Shown one piece after another: positions 10,395 through 23,239 of a stretch of 64,000 nt of DNA. Source of the stretch: Ischnura elegans. Taxonomy: Eukaryota > Arthropoda > Insecta > Odonata > Coenagrionidae. Where the stretch lies: the NCBI RefSeq assembly GCF_921293095.1, contig NC_060257.1, forward strand, positions 94,679,818 to 94,743,817. The letters run 5' to 3'. A program made the translations under genes and the position numbers. Every line of letters begins with the position of its first letter. Within the stretch, counting starts at the first letter, position 1. The notes below the pieces were generated by a model. The model saw nothing but the letters and a program-made list of their open reading frames with translations. It was not told where the DNA came from and made no database searches.

Positions 10395-12139
10395 CACCCA
10401 TGTCTCGTATAGCGCAATTTCGATTAGCGCAATTTCGATATAGCGCAAATACGTTCCTCGGGGAAACATTGCAACGCAGTGTAGCCTAATCAAAACTCTT
10501 GAACGCTCTCGTGATAAAACGTGAACTTGCGCGAAGTACAAACGAAATTTCTATCATTTTACGCATATTAATGTTATTGCTTGCCTCAAAGCTTCTTTTT
10601 TGTTTATATATTAATCGAAATCTATTGCTGTGCAATGGCCAAAAGTATTACTCGTCATTGGGTCCAGATAGCCGGCTTACCGAAGTAATTTATCTCGTCT
10701 CTTTAACAGAATGATAATAAATAATTTAGATCGTTAATTAAGCGTGAGGCTAGTGGAAATGATTTTTTTTCAGCAATACGGTTTGAGACGTATTTTTGCC
10801 GTCATAGGTTATCGGGCGATTGACTTCCAGGTAGAGTGTCTACGCCGTCTACGCTGAAGCCTTCAAGGTCATCGGTATTCACGGGGGAGAAATGGAGCGG
10901 TGGCCGAGTTGCGCATGAATAGCATCAACACATATAAGGGTCCGCTATAGAGTCTCAAACACAATGGCTTCGTTCCCTCCCCGCAGTCTTAGGCCTTCTG
11001 CGTCTCAGGAATACAGTTCAGCAGTGGAAGGTGATTTAGATAGAGCCATACAGAGTAAAAACCAAGAGAATATGGCAAAAAATAGGAATGCGTGTAGAAA
11101 AATCAAGAATTTATCAATAAAAACTATAAACCTAGAAGAGGAATTGAAAGAGGTCAATTGCTTTGAAAATGGAGAGCGTCAAAGCGATATTGCGTGGAAG
11201 TTTAAACGTACGATGCCTTATTCAGAATAAAGACGAAGTTAAAACATCAGTGACCTCAGCCGCACCAACTTCAACCAAGCGGTCTACACATACGGAAAGT
11301 TCATAGAGAATCAGTACAAAAAGACGGGAGTGGTAATCGCTCAGAGACATTTAGTGAAAGCTCCGGTTGGTTCCAGCATTTAAACGGCAAGCAGGTATTT
11401 TCAGTGCGGCGATATCAGGTGAATATGCAAGTGTTGATAGCGCAGTCACCGCAACATTTTCTGATGAACTCCAAGCTGTGATTGAAAGTGGCTCCTTTCC
11501 CCCTCAACTAGTTTTTAGTGTTGACGAGACGATATTGTTTTGGAAAAGAATGCAATCTCGTTCATTCATTTTCAGGGAAGGAAAACCTGGGTCAGGTTTC
11601 AAGGCATTTAAAGACTGTTTCACGTAGCTGCTAATGACTCGGAGGACTTCAAATTAAAATTATTTATCATTCATAAACTCCGCTAGCTATGAAATGGCAT
11701 TCAAAGTAGCATTTTCCTGTCATTTCGATGAGCGACAAAAGGGCCTGGGTGACACAATAGTTGTTTTTAGACTAGTTTGAAAAATCGTCAACTGCCGGCA
11801 ACGCATTACGATCCCCTGAGATAGCAGATGTTAGCCCACCCGCACGACAGGAGGGAATTTCAAAAGCACGTAAGAATTTTTTTTAACGTGAATAAAAGTC
11901 TTTGAATGCGTGCATACTATCTTTAAAGATGTTTTAAACTATAAAAGTTTATATAAATAATGTTTTCTAAGGCTTTTTATGGGAATATAGATGTTTTAGA
12001 GGAAATTCAATACCCAAGACCTATCCTACCAGGAACGCATCCCTATCTTCCCAATGATAAAACGCTCTCGTATAACGCAAATTCGTATAGCGCAAAGACC
12101 CCGAGGAACGCATCCCTTGCGCTATACGAGACATGGGTG
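10395..12139. mobile_element. Tigger-type DNA transposon with perfect terminal inverted repeats
   Basis: The ends are perfect inverted repeats: 21 bp, or 23 bp when the TA duplications are counted. They start cacccatgtctcgtatagcg on the left and finish cgctatacgagacatgggtg on the right. TA dinucleotides at 10393-10394 and 12140-12141 mark the target duplication. Subterminal copies of the tagcgcaa motif lie inside each end. The interior holds a broken Tigger transposase. At 1.75 kb the element is shorter than a full Tigger and has internal deletions. Confidence 0.85.
10964..11640 (+). pseudogene. Tigger (pogo family) transposase remnant
   Basis: The N-terminal piece, 10964-11230, carries the pogo/CENP-B-like helix-turn-helix region: LEEELKEVNCFENGERQSDIA is recognisable. 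A downstream piece, 11367-11627, carries the start of the DDE domain with FSVDETILFWKRM and a FKAFKDCFT block. Between and after them frame breaks and deletions are evident, and the second and third catalytic acidic residues are absent. The first catalytic Asp (VDET) is present. This is a dead transposase. Confidence 0.75.
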
Positions 12140-12229
12140 TAAGTTGAGTCCTCGTTTAACGGCACTTACCGTTCCTGAAAAATGTGACGATAAACAAAAT
12201 GATGTTAATCGAAGCATAATATGTATCCC

Positions 12230-14747
12230 ATAATCATAATCATAATTTATTCAACATTAAACATAATACAATGTAATAGTCTTCGTCAAAGAAAAACTAA
12301 AGCTAGAATATACAATTTAGAGTATTGCTCTCCAGAAATTCATTGAGTGAATAGAAAGCTTGTGTCACTATCCACGAGTGAAGAACACCTTTAAACTTTC
12401 TTAAAGTACAATTTCTTGCCTCTTGAGGTAAGTGGTTGAACATGCAAAGTTTAACATGGTCAAAAGAATTTTTTGTAGTTGACAGCCTACAGTGGGGCTG
12501 TAACAGATTATTTTTGAGCCTTGTGTTGTAATGGTGGACATCAGCACCAGTTTTATGGCTGTCAAAGTTCACTTTTACATTATTTCTACAAAACATTGAA
12601 TATTAAACATTTAAATATATATATAGACCGTACAATGTCATAATCCCTTGCTGCCTGAATAGTGGTTTGCAGTGTTTCCTTACGTTAGAATTGGTAATAA
12701 TCCTACTGGCTCTTTTCTGTAAAATGAATAACTCTTTAGAGGAGGAAGAATGGCCCCAAACCTCAATGCCATAGGAGAGGTGGCAGTGAAAAATGGCAAA
12801 GTAAACTGCTCGAAGATGTTCGGCAGGAATGATTGTTTTCAGTTTTCTAAGGAGGAATATGGCTTTTGATAACTTAGCAGTTGTAGAGGATGTATGACAA
12901 TCCCATATTAGTCTGCAGTCAAGGTCAAAGCCCAGTAGCTTTAAATTTCTAGTGTGGTACAGAGTAGGGCTTAAGGAGAACACCATTTGTCGGGTTTTAT
13001 TTGCGTTGAAGGCAAGCCTGTTCGCTGAGAACCATTCTTCGGCCACTGAAAGGATAACATCCGAAGGATAGGTGGGGTCATTTAGGTCATGTATCAGAGT
13101 AGTGTCGTCAGCATATAATACTGACGTGCAAGGAAGATGGTGTGGGAGATCATTTATCAAAATTAAAAATAAAAGAGGACCGAGGACTGATCCTTGTGGT
13201 ATACCATGTGTTACGTTAACAGGGGCAGACAGTGAATTATTCACTTGAACACATTGTGAGCGGATTGTTAAGTAGGACTCCATGAGTTTTAATTCAGTAT
13301 TGTTGATACCATAATATTGTAATTTTCTAAGGAGTAGTGGATGGGAAACACAATCAAAAGCTTTAGAAAGGTCACAAGCTGTTAGAGAGGATCTATTTTC
13401 AAAAGCCTCCAGTAAGTTGTCGACCACATATTTGATGGCAGAAGATGTAGAACGACCTGACGAAAGCCATATTGAGAGGGTGTAAATAGATTATTATCGT
13501 GAAAATGATTGTAGAGCTGAAATTTAATGACTTTTTCAATTATCTTACCAAAAACAGGAATGATAGAAATTGGGCGGTAATTTGCTGGTGAGGTTCTATC
13601 ACCTTTTTTATGAATAGGGACTATTTTCGATATCTTGAGTTTTTTTGGGAATGAGCCTGACTGAAAGCAAGTATTGCAGATTATTGCAAGGGGTTCACTG
13701 AGTACATCTGCTAATTGTATGATAAGGTTGGCAGATAATCCATAAATGTCGGTGCAGTTTGATTTTCTGAAGCTTTTGATAGTTTTAAAAATGTCAGTGG
13801 GAGTAACCCACTGCCATTTGAATGCAGGTGCGGTTACAGGGAGTTCTCTAAGAAGGTCAGTGGCATCAGCAGATGGGCTCTTTAAAGAGGAGATGATGAG
13901 ATTGATTGAGTCAATGAAATGCTTGTTCAGGCTTTCAGAACAGAAAGGGAGTTCTGAATTGAGATGTTTAGAGCCAGTTTCAGAATTAATAACTTTCCAG
14001 GCTGCCTTTACTTTATTGTCAGCCTTATTAATTAGAGTACCATTTGCCATAATTTTTGACTGATTTATTTTATTTATGTACTCCTTCTTATGAAGAAGCC
14101 AGGCCTTCTTGTCCTCAATATTGCGAGAGTGACTATATTTGGAGTGAAGTTGGATTACTACAGATCGTAAATGAGATAATTCCTTAGTAAACCACTTATT
14201 ACTGGGCTTTTTACCTTTAGTTTTGAACATAAGTCTTTTGGGGGAACAGTTTTCAAAGAGCAATATGAAATTCTCAAAAAAACAAGTGAAGTTATCATTG
14301 CCATTTTGATATTGAAGGAGCGAAAACCAGGTGACATTGGACAATAGAGATTTTTAAATTTTCACCACCAATCGGAGAAATATGCCGAGTAAATGTAGGA
14401 AGATGGGTCTTACATACGGGTTCAGAAACTCTTCTTTCAGTGGTAAATCTGAAGTCCAAGGCTAGGTGATCTGACAACCCTAAGTCAGTCACGTTGACAT
14501 TATTAGAAGAGGCAGGTAAGCTTGTGATTATATTGTCAAGGCAAGAGCTGGCTCTTGTGGGCTCTCTGTTTGCACAGTGCAAATTGAAGGACATGAGCAG
14601 AGCAATGAGGGAGTTTGTCTCTCTTGTGTCAAATCGAATATCGACATTTAGGTCACCACATACAATTATAACCTTACCAAACTTATAGAGAGTAACTATA
14701 TGCATAAGAAACAATGTAAAAAGTGAATATCGGCTCCTAGACCTCAC
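12230..14747 (-). pseudogene. Non-LTR retrotransposon (Jockey/CR1-like), broken endonuclease-RT polyprotein
   Basis: Reading leftward, 14747-14295 holds the C-terminal half of an APE-type endonuclease (CGDLNVD, then GLSDHLAL). 14344-13382 holds the RT start (NYRPISIIPVFGKIIEKV). 13427-12603 holds the RT core (DLSKAFDCVSHP, GIPQGSVLGPLLF, and the catalytic LYADDTTL). 12596-12303 holds the C-terminus. At least three frame breaks separate these pieces. The 3' end is a short ATTATG repeat near 12231-12250, and the 5' end is truncated within the endonuclease. The catalytic YADD is kept. The clade call is by motif style only. Confidence 0.8.
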
Positions 14748-16693
14748 AATTCCTATGCGAAAAAATTTTAGCGTTTAATATCTGGGCATTTTTTACAATG
14801 GGAATGCCAAGCTATGGCATAAATACGAGTTCCTGTCTTCATCGACGACAATAGCAGCGCTGACGTAAATCGTTCTCCATTGTTGTATCTTCCCTCATTT
14901 GCTTTTCGGCTTCGCTATGGTGGTCGCCTGGGCGAGAGTTGCCTGGGCATCATCATCGCTTAAACATCGTCGCAGTTACAGGAACCAAAATTATTGTGAA
15001 CACGGCAAAAAAAGTGACGACAAAAACTCCGAGTTCTACACGGAAAAATTCCTTGAAATCACTTTTTAGGTTCCTGAAAACCATTATGTCAAGTAAAACC
15101 TTAGCACCTACCTAAGAATTCATTTAGCAGGAAATTTGCTAATACCGTAATCGCAATTAACAATAAACACACCGTTTTACACTTCGTTTAGGGCGCCTTC
15201 ACACTACGCTGCTGAGCAGCGCCAAAAAATGTAGTAGCTCGGCAGTGCGTTTGCTGCGGGACTGCTCAGCAGCGTAGTACCGCCGCAGAGCAGCGCCGCA
15301 GCAAATTATTCTAGGTTGGACTTCAGTGTTTGTCCAGTGTCGTAATGGACGTTGACCAAGATGTGTTGCTCCTTGCACTGCTGATAACCACCGACGAAAG
15401 AGAACGAAAAAACAGAAGACGCGAAGATGGTGGGTTCGTGATATCCTCTCGTCGCGAGTGGAAAAGGGGCTTCACCATACCTTGCACAAGGACCTAGAAG
15501 AAGACGAAGAAATTTTTTTCGCGTTTTTCCAGTTGAGGAGAACAACTTTCCAGGAACTCTTGGAGCGCGTTGGGCCAAATCTGAAAAAAGAAGACACCAC
15601 ATTCCGAATCTCCATTACTCCAGAGGAAAGACTCGCCGTGACTTTGAGGTAATAAAAACAAAATTTTATTCAATTTTTTAATTTTTGGAATTACAATTTT
15701 TTGAGGTATACAAAAATTACTAAGAGGGATCCCAAAACCTGAGGTATAAAAATGCTCAAAGAATTCGTTATACTTAAAAAGTAAAGGTATTGCCTTCGAG
15801 AATCAGAATTACAGTAGAATATCTGGTAGCTCTGCTCTTATTGGGTAATATTTTAACACGTATACATGTAAAGAATACAAATTATTTATGCATAGTCCGT
15901 GCATTTAGCTGAAATCGTTGTCAGATATCACACTTTCCGGTGAATTAGCTGTAGAATTATTTGACATCTGTAGAGGACTTTGTGCTTGCGACACTGTTTT
16001 GCAATCTATGGGTACAGGGACGGCAACGGTGACATTTCTATCAACGTTGTTCATGATTGACTGCGTTGAACAGGGCTGCTGTTGACTACTGTTGTTGTGA
16101 GAGTGGGAAGTAGTCTGATGTCCACTGTATTGAGAGTAGGCATTAGATGGATACGGTGTAGATATGTTTGATGGTGGAAGGTGTTCGAATGTTGTGGATG
16201 GAGCTCTCGCAGTCTTGCATTTGAAATAATGGACATAAATATTGATTTTACTTCCAGCTTTACATGCTCTGGCAGTTTTTTCAATTCTGGGACTAGAGAC
16301 AAGATGAACAGACGATCCTTGTCATTGAGATCCTGCTGTTTCTGCATGGATTGGTTTTTTAATGTGTGAAGAAGTAGATCATCTGAATCTGATATTTTGT
16401 TTGGTGGATTGTTTTTGCGCCTTTGAATTGGAGCTTCAACTTCACGTGTATGTGGGGTGCATGATTGGTCCTGCGATGAATCGCTAACTTCGTTGTCGAG
16501 GCTGCTGTCCGTAATTTTTATGGTGGTTTGCAGAAACTTAAGCTGTTCAAAATAGATGTATGATTTACATCCCACGGCTCCACTTCCCGAACGCGTCTCT
16601 TGTTTTCTTTTCGCGACTTCCCTGGAGAAAGAGTCTCGCAGGTGCTTCCATTTTCGTTGGAGCGCTGAAGCTGAAAAATAAACAGTCGATTAA

Positions 16694-19600
16694 CACGTTC
16701 AGGGTGGCATGACCCACCGGTGGGTCATGGCTGGCCTATCCCCGTGGGCGGCATGACCTACCGGTGGGTCATGCGTTTCTAAGCTCTATGGGCGGCATGA
16801 CCCACCGGTGGTCACGTTTCCCATGCGAATTAAAGGAGCTTCTGGCCACGTACGCCCATGAGGACGGACTTATTACGTTCTTCATCGCCCATCAAGGTGT
16901 TTTTAGTAAACTTTTTACTGATGCCAAACCGAACTTTTTGCCTAGAGAAAGATAGCAAGTAAAATGACGGGCAATGATGTAAAGATTCAGTATTTGATGT
17001 TGTATTTGCATTTGTGCGTGAAATATTTTCAATATTTGTTTAACTAATCGGAAAGATATTCAAATGAACTCGATCATCGGTAATCAACTTCCATAATTTT
17101 ATGAAATACGTAATTCTTGCATTGCGGGTTGCCTATCTGTCGATTATAGGGTTTTTAAAAAATTCTAGTTGTGTTGCGTACGAAGTCCTCATTCATATCA
17201 ATTCCATAGGCAGTTTTATGAAGTTTATTCAGTAATAAAAAAAATAAAGAATATTGCAGTCATATTGAAGGTAGACGAGAGCTACATATAGTTGATTCGT
17301 TATTGAGCCATTATTTTCTATGACACGGCAATCTCTAGACGTAAATTTTATGTTTTGCATCGTCTATATCGAAATATAAATCAAGTGGGTTTGGCTTTAT
17401 TTACATTTTACGACGAAGATAGGTTAACTAAAATATTCCTACTATTTACGTGGCATTATGCATCGCTAGAAATGCTTTTTCCGTTTTCAATAAGACTGTA
17501 AGATGGCCCTACATGGACGATTACCTTCCTTGATTACACGTTGAAATACTACTACACTCACCGTTTCAATTACATGGGTTTCACATATCGTAGATGTTCC
17601 ACTTCCGTAGGTATTTAGAGGGTAGCACACACCGGAAAATTATTTAGATCGAAAACAAAAATGGAGAAAACATTTCAAAACTATAATAAATGTCATTTTC
17701 AGTTTGGATATCCTAATTGGGTCAATGGAAACAATTTTCTAAATGGGGAATACAAATGAGCACAACGAAAATTTGCCGAATCTCAAATATAATTTCAAAC
17801 TATTTTCAATATAATCATTTATTTACATTATTTTCGACATATTCACTTATTTTCTTTGACAATGTCAATGGTGAATTTTGTTGAAACAATCCAAGCACAT
17901 TGTAGGGTGTCCATCACATTCCCCACAAAATGTGTTCACTTTTTTTTTGCCCTCTTGCTTGCCTCTTTCGTTCCCTTTTCTTTACGTATTCTCTCGTAAC
18001 AATTGAGGCTTCTCTTCCTACTTATCCTTGCAGTACCTTCATATTTACTTAGGTTGTGTAAGGACTTCCACTTCTTCGAAGCTGGAACATCTCCCCCAGC
18101 CACATCGCTAAAGACGACATCTTCTTTCAATAATCCATCAATAACTTTCTCTCGAAAATTCAGCATTTCTATTTTTTTTATTTTGGCCATAATTATTATA
18201 TAAAACCCATGAATTCACCATGCATGTCCCAAGAAGCACATCTAATGCCAGTTTCTTATACCACTTGAGAGATCGTCTGATGCAACTATAATAAGCAGAC
18301 ATTTGGTCGGAAATGTCTACCCCCTTTTTTGCGCTATTGTAGACTATGATGGCTTTTGGTTTCATTATTTCCCCTCGCTTAGATTTCGACGTGGTTGGTT
18401 GCAAAATCTCACCAAGGTCAGGATTAGAGGATATCATCATAAGTGGTCTTTTGTCCTGTCATTTCATCATTCTAACACCTTTTCCATTTTGCCTTGCAAT
18501 AATTTCCCCCTTTTTCAACTTTTTTTGACGAACCTCTGGTGGATTACCTTTCCGATTCGCCCGCATTGTGCCGCAAACATAGGTCTCCCTACCGAAAAGG
18601 TCTTCAGCTAGACCCATACTTGTTTAAAAATTATCAATGTACAATGTCCGCTCAGTATCAAAAAGTCCCTCCATCAGTTGCAGTACAACTTTGTGTCAAT
18701 GTCCAACCTTCTCCTTCGTGTTTGGCACTTCACTTTCCCCAGAGTACACTTGCAAACTATGCGTGAATGAGTCAGGGCTACACAGTTTGAAGCATTTTAT
18801 TCCATATTTATGAGACTTTCCACGCAGGTACTGCCTAAAATGTAATCGACCTCTCCAAGGTACCATCTGTACCATTGGTGCAGTGTCCCCATTCATCGGA
18901 GCGTGATAACGCGACATGCTCTTCCTCATCAGGTGAATCTTCTCCAATTTCGTCCTCTGAATATGAAGATTCAATGTCTTCTTCGAAATCGGATGGAATG
19001 CATGAATCATCGGAGTCAGAACTAAATTGAGATGCATCTGAGTCAGCCATCTCCTCTAATTTTTCTTTGCCACTAATAACACAAAAATCACTGCTCCACA
19101 AAGACAAGGAAATTAGACTCGTATATCTAGTGGCACTCGTTTATTAGCCAATACTGAAAGTTCTTCTCTCACTGCAAGAAAAATTTTGTCGCCATTGTAC
19201 ATGTAAGGCCCTTCGCTCGGCTCGACTAATTTGAAACTCGACGTGTGGATTGCGTTGTTGCGACAAGGCCACTATGTGAGAAGCAATACCGCACAAGATT
19301 AGTCAAAAACGAAACTGTCGGGGGATTAGCCTCCTAAGGGTTACTTGCAACACCCAATTGTGGGTAAGCTTGCGATAATAACTGCACCCACGAGTGGGTC
19401 TGCCTGCAATAAAACTGTAAGCAAAGCTTCACCTATGCCAATAATAATTTGGTTTCTTATCCGCAGACTATGGAAATAATAGATTCAAAGGTTCCACCCC
19501 AACCACCACCCATCTCTTAGGAGGCGTGAGGTTGGGTGCGAAATATCGTCAGCCCTAGCCTTTTCTAAGCGCCGGATAAGTGCGGTTAGGCCCGTCTTGA

Positions 19601-20432
19601 GTCTAAGAAATCTCATGGAACGTCCACCCTGAAAGGCGATAGAAGGAGAAAGCCATTTTTTCGTATCGTGTGCTACGGACTGAGCGGTCGGTCGCCAGCG
19701 TCACAAAGGTAGAGGTTTTCCCGGTTGTTTTGTGGATAATCATTTTCGCGACTTTCTGAAAGCATAGAACCTCTAACAATGACAGCAGAAACGAGATGTC
19801 TGATTTCCTCCCTCTGCAATTTGCTCTCAAAGCAATAAATAGAAAGAGTCTAATGAAGGCTCAGAAGATAAATTCGAAACAGTTGCAAAAAAACTATGAA
19901 ACACTGAATTTTTTCCGATACTTATTATTGAATGCTTTCATTCTGGGCTTATAAGAAGAGTAAATAAATTATTTCATCGTTTTCATATCTAAAAGCACGT
20001 CTTATTTGTTCATTTTGAAGGTATTTACATGACAGTAAATAAATATCGAAGAAAAAAAAACGTGTAATACGTTGTTGCATATGCAAAAGGGGATTAATTA
20101 ATAGCCAGATATTGCATTCTGGACTTATAGTAATAGTAAGTGTATAAATTATTTCATTGTTTCCATTTTGTACATTTTGAAGGTATTTTTAGGTGACAAT
20201 AAATAATTACAAAAGAAAATATAACGAGTAATGCGTGGTTGCATATGCAAAAGGGGATTAATTAATTACTAAATATCGGTGCATAGGTTTTCCAAAATTT
20301 ATTGCAATTCATCATTTTCAACTATACCAAAGAAGTGTGCATTAATTTTAATATGATTGGATCAATTTAATGTTTACGAAAATTGACGCCCACGGGGAAG
20401 AAACGGCAAATTTCACGATAGCCGCGAATGTG
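16694..20432 (-). mobile_element. piggyBac-like transposon with TTAA duplication and palindromic subterminal repeats
   Basis: TTAA at 16690-16693 and 20433-20436 bracket the element. The left end starts cacgttcagggtggc; the right end, reversed, starts cacattcgcggc. Both also share ccccgtgggcg 40-45 bp inside. The left end has three copies of the palindrome gacccaccggtgggtc or close variants (16712-16811). A decayed transposase lies on the minus strand between 19050 and about 17880. At 19340-19410 there are further palindromes, acccaattgtgggt and acccacgagtgggt. The termini are diverged, so the right boundary is less certain than the left. Confidence 0.65.
17880..19050 (-). pseudogene. piggyBac transposase, broken
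   Basis: The acidic N-terminus (MADSDASQFSSDSDD) begins near 19050. It is followed by RGRLHFRQYLRGKSHKYGIK and FKLCSPDSFTHSLQVYSGE around 18850-18700. Then comes KPKAIIVYNSAKKGVDISDQM, containing the last catalytic Asp, around 18370-18300, and a C-terminal region with a partial Cys-rich finger (CGEC) near 17920. A large part of the middle of the DDE domain is missing, and the remaining blocks are in different frames. The gene is dead. Confidence 0.75.
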
Positions 20433-23239
20433 TTAATTACTTTTAATTCTTTTAATCCCCTGGTTCTCATACAAAAAAAAGATGTCGATTAGACGTAAAA
20501 ATTTTTATTTTCCCCAAATCGGTTATATTTTAAGAAAATGTGCACAGAATTCACTTAAACATAGCGTAGATATTATGGCGAATTGGCTTCACTTGACCAA
20601 TCTTTAAAATAAGTAAAATGCCCTGGAGACGAAAACCGACTCGCTTTTCGAAACGTCGGCATCAGTGGGGACGTAGCTGTTCTTAAAGTGAGATTTTTTT
20701 ACTATTTTCAGGTACCTAGGAACAGGTTGCTCGACGGCCGATCTTCACCTCACCTATCGCATTGGCTACTCAACAATATCTAATAGTATTCGCGAGGTGT
20801 GTAAAGTACTGTGGACAGTTATGAAGGACGCCTGTTTTCCTCAATTAACTGAAGACATCCTTTTACAAGTGGCCCAGGGATTTAAGAATTGAGCCAATCT
20901 TCCAAATTGTGTGGGAGCTATAGATGGAAAGCAGGTCCGAATCATAAAGCCCGAGAACAGTGGATCGCTTCACTATAACTACAAACATTTCTTTTCTATT
21001 GTGCTGCTAGCTGTGTGCAATTCAAGCTACAAATTTATGTTCATCGACGTGGGTGCATACGGAAATCTTCGGATTCTTCAGTTTTTAAGAACTCTATTCT
21101 GTTTAAGAAATTGTGAAATAATGAAATCAAAATTCCCGAAAGTCACCCATTGCCAGGGCAAACAGATTCAAGCCCGTACGTTATGGTTGGAGACGAAGCA
21201 TTTGGATTATCAAGATTCATACTCCGCCCCTACGCTGGACACTTTTTGCCACCAAAGAAACGAGTGTTTAACTATCACCTATCGCGAGCTAGGCGATACA
21301 TTGAATGCTCCTTCGGAATATTATCTAACAAATGGCGAATATTGCATGGACCTCTGGATGTTGGAGAAGACCTATCCACTGATATTGTTAAGGCTTGCTG
21401 CCTCCTACACAATTTTGTATGTGAAAAGGACGGATATCGGTTTGCGGATTCTTTGACTGTGCAGGGATTTGGTGAAATGGCAGAGAATGCAACACAGGTT
21501 GGAGGAAACATCAACAGTATCAGAGACAGATTTGCCGATTATTTTATGAGCGAAGTGCCTTGGCAATTTCAGAAAATTTAAACCAAATATGTTGAAAAGA
21601 AAAACCCCTCATGTTGAGTACCTATGGTCTAAATGAAAGCAAAAATTTAAGCCAACCATAAAAAAATATAAGAAACATGTTTCTAATATAAAGAAGCAGA
21701 TATATATACTGAAGCACAAGGATAGTTGTCTAATCTGTAAAGGGTATCTATTGTCTATATGTAGTTTACAATATCCAATAAAATATTTTGGTTTGCTTAC
21801 CTATGTCTTTTTTTCTGTCAGCGTTTTGCAGTCGAAGTTCACGGTGATTTCCTTCATCACGGTCTCCCTAGCGTTCCTTTTGGCCACTCTGTCACTGTAG
21901 GAAGCATGGAAAGAATTCCAAAGCGCTGGTTGATTTTCAATACTTGTTATGAAGCGTTCAGCATCAATGCTTTCTACACCTGTTTCCATTTTAATTAAAA
22001 CGCGAGGCAGCGACAACTTCTCCCAGAACACTCACTGGTGCATCAACTGGCGACCGACCGTACGACCTGGATTTGTCGACCAGACTGGTAAAATTTTTGC
22101 CTGACCTGGGTTTCTAAGTTATCTTGTCTAAAAACTTTTACAAAAGTGTTTATGCTACAAATTAGTTTCAATTTTTACTTATACATTTCTTGTGTTGTAT
22201 TTTTCAAAAGAAAGAATTTGAAATGAAAGCATTTTCCAATTGTATACACTATACCCCCCAAAGTAACGTATCCTTGTTGCCCAACTTGACACCCTGACTG
22301 CCCCCCTCTGGCCAATAATCCTGGCTACGGCCCTGCATGCTGCGGTGCTGCTGTGGTGGCATAGTGTGAAGGGCAACAGAGCCACTAGCGGTCGCCGCTG
22401 GTGGCTACTAGTAGCCGCTAGCAGCAGGTCGCGGTATAGTGTGAAGGCTCACATTGCTCTCAATGTATTTCCATCTGCAGCGCCGCTTAGCGGCGCTGCT
22501 CAGAGGCGTAGTGTGAAGGCGGCCTTAGACTGACTGTATTACCGCCCACAAAACGAACAACCTGCAACGCCTGCCGCTTCGCGTTTTTTTCTCGTGCGAA
22601 ATTTAACAGCCTTGACGTTATCGCGAAGCGAAGGTGCGATAAATGAATGACGGTCTCGAAATTTTCGTGAAGTTATCACGAAATGACGTTAAACAGGGTG
22701 ACGTACAACGAGAACTCACTGTAATATATTTATTACACCGTTGGCATATACATGCATGGTTTCGTCAAAAGCATACAGATGGGACAAAGACATAAGTTAC
22801 AATGTTTCAGGTACATATACAACAATATACCACATAATTCCTTAATTATTTAGTTTGAATTTCAATTTTAAAAGCAATACACAAAGATACACCATAATTA
22901 TTTAACAAAAGTATAATCATTTGAAAAGTCTTTTATATCATAATAGCATTTATTAATTAGTAACTCTTTGACTCTCCTTTTCAACGCATCAGGAGAGTTA
23001 ATAGCTAGAATGCTGTTAGGTAGTTCATTGTTAAGTTTTGAGGCGGAGTAGTGAGCTCGTTTTGCAAGTAGGGAATATGAATGCTGACTAGTGTGTATGT
23101 CATTTTTGGAGCGGGTGGAGTGTTCATGGAATACGGAGTTAAGTGGAAATTTATCAGGATTTTCTTTGACAAAACAAACACGGGATAGGATATAGATACA
23201 GGGCAGAGTCAGTATACAGGCTTTGGTAAATAGCGGTTT

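Larger units (their letters stand above)
15345..21581 (+). pseudogene. Harbinger transposase, two exons, broken
   Basis: Exon 1 runs from about 15345 to 15650 and ends at the donor gtaata. It contains the conserved HKDLEEDEEIFFAFF and ERLAVTLR segments and has a frame break near 15410. Exon 2 begins after the acceptor ttttcag at 20711 with YLGTGCSTADL. It carries the DDE_Tnp_4 core [11 protein letters not shown] with the first catalytic Asp, then [10 protein letters not shown], and the C-terminal block [19 protein letters not shown] to 21581. An in-frame TGA at about 20890-20892 stands where the family has Trp, and a frame shift follows near 21065. The partner gene lies on the other strand in the same element. 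Confidence 0.8.
16051..21989 (-). pseudogene. MADF/BESS DNA-binding partner of the Harbinger, two exons, frame-shifted
   Basis: Exon 1 (21989 down to about 21806) encodes METGVESIDAERFITSIE and the first half of an MADF domain, then reaches the donor gtaagc. Exon 2 (16670 to 16051) follows the acceptor tatttttcag and encodes SALQRKWKHLRDSF and GCKSYIYFEQLKFL, the second half of the domain. A BESS-type segment, FILSLVPELKKLPEH, lies toward the end. An A-run at the end of exon 1 puts a stop just before the donor; removal of two bases would restore phase, so I infer a small insertion there. In insect Harbingers such proteins help the transposase bind DNA. The piggyBac insertion sits in the intron. 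Confidence 0.7.
15191..22524. mobile_element. PIF/Harbinger DNA transposon with TTA target duplication
   Basis: The ends are 33-bp inverted repeats with three mismatches, both containing gccttcacactacgc, and are bracketed by TTA at 15188-15190 and 22525-22527. The 3-bp TTA duplication is the PIF/Harbinger signature. Inside are a plus-strand DDE transposase and a minus-strand MADF/BESS partner gene, the two-gene layout of insect Harbingers. A piggyBac element (16694-20432) is inserted within shared intron space. Both genes are broken. Confidence 0.85.

Noticed and set aside
16694-16815. Host operator or insulator made of palindromes
   Set aside because: Location directly inside a TTAA-bounded terminus makes piggyBac subterminal repeats the simpler explanation.
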